Assembly: GCF_036669915.1 (NCBI RefSeq)
Contig: NC_089319.1
Span: 372,001-436,000 of the forward strand
Origin: Pocillopora verrucosa
Taxonomy: Eukaryota; Cnidaria; Anthozoa; Scleractinia; Pocilloporidae
DNA: 64,000 bases
Direction of reading: 5' to 3'
The position numbers were made by a program, and so were the translations under genes. Position 1 is the stretch's first letter. Each line of letters opens with the position of its first letter. The notes beneath the pieces were generated by a model. That model did no database searches. It saw only the letters and a list, made by a program, of their open reading frames with translations, and was not told the DNA's origin. Positions 56,301-64,000 of the stretch are shown piece after piece.

Positions 56301-59300
56301 TACCAGCAGATGCCATTCTTTTAGGGCATTCACTAGAGTTTGACCTCAGAGCCCTTAAGGTTGGCAATAATTTGACATTTATTTCAGTCTGTAATGGAAG
56401 TGCATGCAACGCACTTTTTTCTCTTTTTAAGAACCAGTTTAATCATGTCATAATATAGTATGGTTCAAATATTTCTTGATAAGATTCTGTTTTGTTTGTG
56501 ATTTACTTGTTATTGAATTTCCTTCTTTGTTATCTTATTTTATTCATGGTTCAGGGATGTTTTGCCCTGATGCAATTTTGCCCCCCACCACCCTTGTGAG
56601 TTCACCCTCTGAAGGAGAACCATTTTGCCACCTCCTCCAGCAGTTTGTCCTCAAATATTACACCTTATATCTGTATGGTATAACATGGTACTTTGCACAT
56701 TCCAGATCTCTTTGTTCATTTACCTATTTGATTTTCAGCTCTATCACACAAGAGTGATTGATACTTCTCTCCTTTATGGAGACTGTCAAGGAGTACCTTT
56801 GTTTAAATCATCATTACGGAATCTTGCTCGTCAGCATTTAAAGTAGGTTTTTCAAATATTTCTCACAGCTCATTCACTCACCACTGATTGCAGGATGGAC
56901 TTTTTTGGTTAACAACTAATCTGTTAATTTGGCAATAAATTTATATGAGACAGGATTGAAAACTTTATCTACAGTATTAAATTTAAAAAAAAAGTTACAT
57001 ATACATTCATAGCAGTTAATTTTAGTTAAGTTCTTTTTTTTCTGAAGGAAGGATATTCAGAATGGAGAAAGTGGTCATTGTTCAATAGAAGATGCAAGAA
57101 CCTGCATGGAATTAGTTCAGCTTAAAATTAAAAATGGTCAGCATTTCAATTTTTACCAACTTGTTGGTTGTCATCAGTTTATTATCTTTTTCTGTCATTA
57201 AATCTTTGTTATTTTCTCTGCTCTTTCCTTTTTCAGGTCCTAACTTTGGAAAAACCTTGTCAGGAAAGGAAGGGTATGAAGTACATGTTGTCTCGAAATT
57301 TACCTGCAGCACAGTTTAGAGGACTTTGCAAAGGCATTTACAATTGAAGACATTAGCCCTCTTGTTTTTGCTATTGACTCTTTTTATATTAAAATTAAAA
57401 GTTTGATATTCAACATCAAATAAATCATTGCATATGTTTTTAACCATGATTTGCTTCTCTAATCAGATTTTTCAAGCAAATTGAACGTAGTAGGAAAAGA
57501 GGTAGCTGAGTTTTCTACTGTACTGGTGAACCTTGCCACATTTTCACCACAATATTATGATCTATTAACACTTTTTGATTACCAAGTTTCTTGGAAACTT
57601 TTACTTTTTAGTACTACCAGAGGAGTTAGCAGGGTACTAAAAGTTTTCCCGTTTACAACAACTCTCTTTGAGATCTTTCAAAGTAAAAAAAAATTCCTTC
57701 ATGTCACTTTTATTCGTCCAGTTGATTTTAAACAGAAATTGAATGATTGTTGATCCCATTCCTTGCATGATATTGATAACTTCAAGAGTATTACCCCCTC
57801 CCCCTCTCCCCCCTCCTGCATCATTATAGCCATATGGCTCAGTGGTGCTATTACATAATGGAGGCCACCACTTTTTCCCTAATAAAGATGCTCTTTTGGA
57901 CGTGAGGTTGATAATGATCTCAGTCAAATGAAATAACTAAATAAAGGTTGATTTTTTAACAGCACCTTTACAGAATTACATTTAGGGAACTATCGTCTCT
58001 CTCTTAAAACTTTTTACACATAAACCAAAGAGAAGTGTTGAGCTGTCTGTTTTGTCATGTTGTAGGATCCATCCTAGATTTTCCCGGAGTAGTAAAAAAG
58101 TTTGGCAAAGGTGCAACACATGCAGTAACTTGCACTTCAGATGAAGAGGTGGGACTTATGCGACGGTCTAGAGATTACAGATTTAAATGTGTGTGAGGCT
58201 TTGATATTGTTGAGGCTGTTTTTTCACATAATCAGAAAATGCTTCGGCACAGAAATTGCCGCAGCCCCGAGAATCAAATCGTGAGGTTGTCTTCCATACT
58301 TTTACATTGTCAGCTTTGACAGAACATGTGTTATTCTGGGATGTTGAGACTCACAATATACAATAGTAAGCGAAAGGTTTCCCCAAAACTACACCTGATC
58401 TGGCGATTAAAAGCAAACAGTCCAGTAGTCATGATTACAAAGAATTCTTCCTTTACTATATTATAAGATATTGACATTCACTTCTTCCAGGTAGTTTCTG
58501 GCGCGGTTAAATTAATGGAGTCCTCCGATATCGTCTGGACTCATCTTCATGAAGCTGAGATGTTTTTCAAAGGTAAGCGGAATTTGATTCAGCGGCTTAT
58601 CCTTGTCTGATAATGCATCACTAAGGGGCCAATCAGATAATTCGTTTACTGGATGACGAGAAAAGCAAGGAGAACCTTTTAATTTGATTAATGCGTTGTA
58701 CAAATTAAAATACCACTTCCTTGAACTGAAACTCTCTTCGCTCTCATGATGCTTTTCTACCTTCTGTGCGCTTTCGGAGACTTTTGCTCTCTTCTCGTCT
58801 GATTAGAATGCGATTAGAGTCCTATGTACTATCTGTTATGGTAATTTTCGCATTTTTTGCATACTTATCGTATGATAATGAGCCTATGCTTAATCTTCTG
58901 TTTGCAGAGGAACAGTCAAGCAATAATGAAAATCAGCAAAGAACTTTCAAGGTAGGAGACGAAAGTGCACTCCAAAATAAAATTCATTTTTGATAGCTGA
59001 ACTCTTACAACGATCCCATGCCTAAAAAAACACAATAAAATAATGTAACAAATATAAGCTCCATAGATTGAAGTCCTCAACGCAAATTACAAAAAAAAGT
59101 GTAGATCTTCCAATCAAATATTAGACTTAAGTGTCGACCATGCTTAAACGTAAGTGCGCACAGAAGATTGCAAAATCGTATCTTATCGTAATTCACGGTA
59201 ACTATGTTAAATTCAAATAAAAGGAGGTCAAACATATCTCTGTAGCTCTGGCTGTAGGTTTAGCCAATTTTTTTTTTATTTTGTGCCTCTGGCAAAACAT

Positions 59301-60132
59301 ACACAATGTCAAGTAAGGGTGTACATGTTATCGTCTCCATCTGTTTAACCAACTGGTCGGGTCTACGTTTTTCACTGCTCACACATGTACCATCAATGTA
59401 AAGCGTACATACTTCAAATGGTAAAGTAATCATGTATCTTTACTCTTAATAGGACGTACTTCATTCCGTGGATTCAAGTATCCAGCAAATCCACGATGCT
59501 GTGCCGAGTGACTGTTTATTATTAGTGGTGTTTGGTTGCAGTGATTTATCGCCCGTGATAAGGTTCGTGTACAGTCATATTCCTCTCACTTACCATTCCA
59601 TGTTTTCCGTAATTCATGTTCCGAGAATTTGGTCCCACATCAGTTGGCAATCTTAGCTTCAAGTTAAGAAACAGCAATCTCAGGAATACCAAGACCATTG
59701 TAATCACTATTTGTTTTCCCCATTGTCACGTACTGGAAAGTCTGTGGCACGTAATAGCAAAGCTGTGGAACACGCATGAGCAAACTCCCCTCTGAATCCT
59801 TACTGAGCCCACAATTTATAACGCAAAGTTGTTAGGCATTTGAAGTATTTGATGACCTGGTAGTTTTAGAAAATTTTCTTGGTGCTCCAGATCTTCTCTG
59901 ATCGGATAAGACTCAGCCTTCTCAGTGAGACTCTTTTTTGGGGAGGGGTAGGGCTGCGTTAAACACGTAAACACGATAGAATACATAATCTAAGGAAGCA
60001 ATGCCTAATTTTCACTACAATTTGAATTCCAGGCTTCAGTCAAAGACAAAAGAAGATAAAGCCAACAGAGCTGGATTGAAAGAAGTTGTGAGCCAGACAA
60101 AGAATGGACTGTGCTTTCTAAAAATTACGTAG
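53400..60132 (+). CDS. REXO5: REXO5-type RNA exonuclease (DEDDh), 18 exons, complete
   Basis: 3'-5' RNA exonuclease of the REX family; in animals REXO5 trims snoRNA and rRNA 3' ends in the nucleolus. Exons: 53400-53414, 53658-53700, 53850-53905, 54282-54548, 54634-54751, 54888-54995, 55625-55701, 55869-55984, 56221-56359, 56739-56842, 57048-57136, 57237-57273, 57467-57501, 58066-58148, 58491-58572, 58908-58951, 59453-59562, 60033-60132. Every phase closes: 1623 nt, 540 aa. Residues 7-39 are Lys/Arg-rich, fitting nuclear import. The exonuclease domain shows FAIDCEM (Asp225, Glu227), GHSLEFDLRALK (Asp308) and HCSIED (His358, Asp363), a complete DEDDh set. Human REXO5 (774 aa) has two C-terminal RRMs; here the tail is shorter and RRMs are not evident by eye. 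Met at 53400 is the first in frame. Confidence 0.93.
55216..55304. repeat. Fold-back repeat, second family, copy 2, in REXO5 intron 6
   Basis: The left arm AAATTTTTTCAAAGAC...AATTGCACTCG pairs with the right arm CTTGTGCAATTTTG...GTCTTTGAAAAAATTT. The centre (GCACTCG...CTTGTGCAAT) matches the repeat at 49093-49249. No coding content. Confidence 0.7.
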
Positions 60133-60139
60133 CGGTGTT

Positions 60140-61260
60140 ACTTTCACAATCGATAGCCGTGAAGCAAAAAGCCTTTTAGGAGCTTGTTGAACAATGACCA
60201 AGTGAACTGTTGACAATACTGCAAAAATATTCGTCAGTCAGCTCAGCTCAGAAGGCTGTTAATGTACAAGCATTCACCATGAATACTGATTCCTTCGAGT
60301 CAGTGATTCATTTGCAATCAATTCAAGGAGAGAAAATAACACGGGTTTGAATCAGACGCCGCCGAGTGAGAAATTCAGGATATCCTTCAACATTTTATCA
60401 ACATGAGAGAACTTTACCAAACCAGTACTGCAGCGGGAATGTGGTGGAACTAAAACTTTTTATGTGTATAAGCTGCCTTTACCTTAAAGCCACTGATAGG
60501 TTTTACAGGAACTTTTAGCATGTTTAATTTCAGTGAACCAGCTGGGAAAATTCTATTAACATTTCAAAAGTTTTGTTTTAAAACTCCGGGCAGTCAAAGT
60601 AAACTTCTGTTGTAAACGAGTTTTAATAATCTTAACTCCAATTGTGTTTTCATAAATTGTTTATGAAACAACGTCTCGGAATTTATGCTAAAAACATAGC
60701 TTTCACACTGCACGTAGTTGGGAGGTAATTGAACATTCTCTGAGCTTCTGGATTAATTGTATAGGGAGGTTTTACGGAGGGTTTTTTTTAATGTCAGTTT
60801 GCTTTCCCGATGCCCATAGGTGAAAAATATTTGACCTATTTCTTTTAAGAATGATATATGTCGGCACAATTTATAATTTTGTCAGCTATTTTTCCTAATG
60901 CACGACTCAGTCGAAATGACGTCAAATGGTTGAGATCTGAGGACGTTAAAACTCGTTGAGGTTTGTGGTCAATAATTTGAGGGCGAAGGATAAGCACTTT
61001 CTCATATTCATTGGCTGCCAAATTTCATTGTGGCATCTGATATTAAATCATTCGGAGAAACATTTTACATACGTGTTTGACAAAGTCTACTTTGAATAAA
61101 TGCGAAAGGATGTGAATTTCCTCTGTTCGCTGTGACAGTGATTTCAAAAGATAGAGTTACTCCAACAAAAGTGAGAGATTATTGTAGCGTATAGACCGAA
61201 AATATTCTCTCGGTTAAGCTAAAATATTTTGTCTCCAATTAAGAACTCTTTGAACTTTCG
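60140..61260. other. Intergenic; CRE octamer upstream of the next gene
   Basis: No gene seen between the REXO5 stop and the next start codon. A perfect TGACGTCA lies at 60917-60924, about 350 bp before the start codon at 61269. Several in-frame stops in all frames. Confidence 0.45.
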
Positions 61261-61268
61261 TTGAAGGA

Positions 61269-62246
61269 ATGGCTCGTGCAGCAGGTTAGTATTCTTAACT
61301 CATAGTTTCATAGTCACAAACTCACAGTTTCCAACTCGTAGTTTTTAACTCGTAGTTTCCACGTAGTTTTATTACAACTTTGTTTACTTCGTAGCTTGAA
61401 AGTGGTTTGTTTCTTCACCTTTGTATGTCAGTGCGAGAAGAAGCAGCGAGAGCTTTTAATCCTTAATCACTGATATGTCAGTTGCTGTAAAAATGTGCGG
61501 ATGTCACTTCGGCTTTTTGTTGATGTTGATGTATGTAGGGCTTTTTATATTTCTGCGGTAGATGCGTATGAGATACCAGAACTTTTCAAATGTCTCCATT
61601 CCAAAAACAATTGTGACTCAGGTTTTAAAATAGAATATTGAATTTGAAACCCAATAACAAATGTCATTTCTCGGCCAATCATTTCCCTATAGTATAACTA
61701 CCGCCGACTGACACAGCTGTTACAAGCTGACTCTAAAGTGTATAATTATTTCTTGTTTCCTTCATCACAGGACTTGTAAAAATCTTTCACAAGCTGCTTC
61801 TCGCGATGATGTGTAAGAATTTCAAGTCGAGAAGATGCGATAACGGAACATTTTGTTTCTCACGGCTCAGATGCAAAACGAACTTCAAGCGATTTTTACC
61901 AGGAAAGAATTTTCTGACCAGAGCTGACAAGCATTTGAGAAGCGATCAAGAACTGTGCCTTCCATCTGCACGAGAAGTGTTGCAGCCGATTTACGTCACA
62001 GAAATCACACGAAACTTCCCATCAGAAATTTTGATGCCTTTTGCTTCAGCGAGGGATGAGCTGGACGAAATTAAATTTTTTGGCAATGGAAACCACGATA
62101 AATATCTACCCAGAGAATCCGATATTTCTGCTGATTCTGAGGAAAATGTTATATCTGAGATTTTTGCGTGGGTCTACAGAATGGAAATTACAGAGGAAGA
62201 CTTTTCAGATGGGTTGTCGGCTACTACATCTGTTTACGAGAAATGA
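61269..62246 (+). CDS. Unrecognised 163-residue protein, two exons
   Basis: Exon 1 (61269-61284, MARAA plus one base) joins exon 2 (61771-62246) through a GTTAGT donor and a TTTCCTTCATCACAG acceptor, giving 492 nt and 163 aa. The start context GGAATGG is good. The N-terminus MARAAGLVKIFHKLLLAMM is amphipathic/hydrophobic. Next comes a Cys- and Arg-rich stretch (CKNFKSRRCDNGTFCFSRLR). The second half is acidic, with DISADSEENVISEIFAWVY and ITEEDFSDGL near the end. I do not recognise a family. The acidic, aromatic C-terminal motif loosely recalls poly(A)-binding-protein partners, but the PAM2 consensus is not met. It could be a secreted or regulatory cnidarian-specific protein. Confidence 0.6.
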
Positions 62247-62249
62247 TTT

Positions 62250-64000
62250 TCTCAGAAGAAAAAATTGGAGAACAACTCAACTAATTGCTGCAATTTTACG
62301 AATTTAGAGGAATACTGCCAGCGATTGGCTGGTGCTGTCATAGCTGGCCAAATAATAATACTTCATTTGAAAGCTGTCTCAGTCAGTCTAGAAGTTGTAA
62401 ATAAGATCAGGCTGATCAGGGAATAGGCCTTAAACTGAATGAATCATTATACTGTCTATAGAATGACTGCTGTTTCACAACCTGTCATTTTAGCAGTTTC
62501 AATTATAACGATATTTTTCTTTCCTCCATTTTGTTTCCTTCAGATTTTCAGCATTAAAATTTGTTACATTTGAACTATCGAACTTCTCAGGCGGATAACA
62601 GGTTTCTTCCATTTTCACCTTTTCACGTTATTTGTTTCAACCAAAGAGAACATTTTTCATAATCAATTGTAAAACTTGAACAAACTCAAAACAGCTGGAA
62701 TTAATCATATTTAGAAACTTTTCAAGCACTCGACTTTGAATTCATGAACTCAAGATCTGAAATATCGCGACTGTATTTCAACAACTTCAGATTTGATTGC
62801 ATGATTCTCATTTATTGCTAAAATTTCGAATTTTGGCGAATATTCCTCACCCCGCATGTACCTGTTAATTGTTTACTGTAACAATTTGTTGCAATACACG
62901 TGCAAGAGTTTCTGCCTGCTTATTGGCCGAGAGTTCGTCGACTTATTCCACACAGTGCGAAAAGTATGGATTTAAAATTGATCGTTAGTGAAAAACATTG
63001 AAATAAATAAAAACTAAAATAACAATGTACATTTATAACCAGTGATGAAATAGTTTCTCGTGCAATTCAGAGTAAATAAACAGTCCTCAATTTTTCGAAT
63101 ACTACAATTCGCCATTTTGTTCGTATGGGATACAATTGTTAATCGTGCTTATTCCCAAATGCATGGGAAATCATTTGAACACCCAAGCAAACTTTTTACG
63201 GGACTGAACTCTGGCAATAAGGAATCTCTCTGTCAGTTAAATATTCCACGGACAAAACTGTCTCGCGAATAAATTTCGTTCGTTTATTTTTTTGTTCGAC
63301 TGCAAATGGAAACCATACATTAAATATCCCGCAATGGTGGGTGGATTTTCCAAAAAAATACGAAAATAATTTTTCGTTGTTCGAAATGAGGAGGCTGAGT
63401 TTGATATTTCACCGAAAAGGAGAGTTTTTTTTTTACTTTTAACCCTTTGACCCCTAAGAGTGATTTGCATCTAATTTCTCCGTACAACGTCACACCTGAA
63501 TCACACAGTAAGGTCATGAGAACGAATGAAATGATTACCAACTAAAGAAGCTCTTGATTGTTAAACAAATTCTCCTTGCAGCACCCAAGGAAATGCATGG
63601 AGAAAAGTATGGAGAATATACTTACTGATGTTAGGGTGTGAAGGGTTAAGAGGAAGATAATTTTTTATTCTCATTTATTCCTAACCATTACTGCGTGTTG
63701 ATAAGCTAGGTCTCTCATAAAAACCAAATCTACCGCCAGTTGTCACACTTGTGGGGCAGATGTTATCCGAACGAAAGAAAGCGCCCGTAAACTTTGTGTG
63801 CACAGCACTTTTAGCCTTCGCTGTTATGTAATTTTCTTCTTGTTATGTAATTTTCTTCGTGAAGTCAGATCGAAATACTAGAGAACTTTTTGTATATTTT
63901 GGTCGAAAGTGATTGAGGATACCATATATTAACCGAGGACAGTCAACACGCAGCAGTTTAGAAAGGATCCCATATTGTGGGGTGTGAAAAGCGAAAGAAT
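62250..64000. other. 3' UTR and intergenic, with one dispersed repeat
   Basis: The 3' UTR of the 163-aa gene may reach the AATAAATAAA cluster at 63001-63010. No further exon could be supported. About 63440-63650 matches the dispersed repeat also seen at 8846-9271 and 51240-51450 (AACCCTTTGACCCCTAAGAG at the left, a TGAAGGGTTAA-type end at the right). Confidence 0.45.

Overview
This is eukaryotic nuclear DNA: AT-rich, with GT-AG introns, AATAAA poly(A) signals, intronless class A GPCR genes and many short fold-back repeats. A nuclear receptor related to the steroid/estrogen-related group, a lineage-expanded rhodopsin-like GPCR cluster and the repeat types point to an anthozoan cnidarian, probably a stony coral. 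The taxonomic call is inference. All spliced models below were joined by hand from splice sites, reading phase and remembered family conservation; no search was run.

Region 1 (1-6.6 kb). The last coding exon of an unidentified plus-strand gene ends at 84. A complete three-exon nuclear receptor of NR3 type lies on the minus strand (1653-5315). It stands head to head with a two-exon plus-strand gene for a membrane-anchored SRPBCC/START-like protein (5687-6552), and the shared 370-bp interval carries a perfect CRE octamer.

Region 2 (7-16.4 kb). Two plus-strand metabolic genes lie in tandem: a GH29 alpha-L-fucosidase (8 exons, 453 aa, signal peptide) and a phosphomannomutase (7 exons, 252 aa). 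Both touch fucose/mannose glycan metabolism, but adjacency alone does not show co-regulation.

Region 3 (16.4-36 kb). Gene-poor. It holds five paralogous intronless GPCR loci, all on the minus strand: three intact (22795-23709, 27384-28268, 33885-34793) and two decayed (19063-19900 and 20254-21253). The intact receptors lack the usual TM3 cysteine.

Region 4 (36.5-60.1 kb). A 39-exon sorting nexin-14 gene (minus strand, 36481-53364) and an 18-exon REXO5-type RNA exonuclease gene (plus strand, 53400-60132, 540 aa) start only 35 bp apart. SNX14 introns hold a duplicated tRNA-like element, a coiled-coil ORF on the opposite strand, a Crypton-like transposon fragment and several fold-back repeats.

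Region 5 (60.1-64 kb). A two-exon gene for an unrecognised 163-residue protein (61269-62246), then apparently non-coding sequence.

No prokaryotic-type system, CRISPR array, intact transposon or viral gene was seen. The items most worth follow-up are the NR3-like receptor, the disulfide-less GPCR cluster, the SNX14/REXO5 head-to-head pair, the tandem tRNA-like fold-back element and the orphan 163-aa gene.
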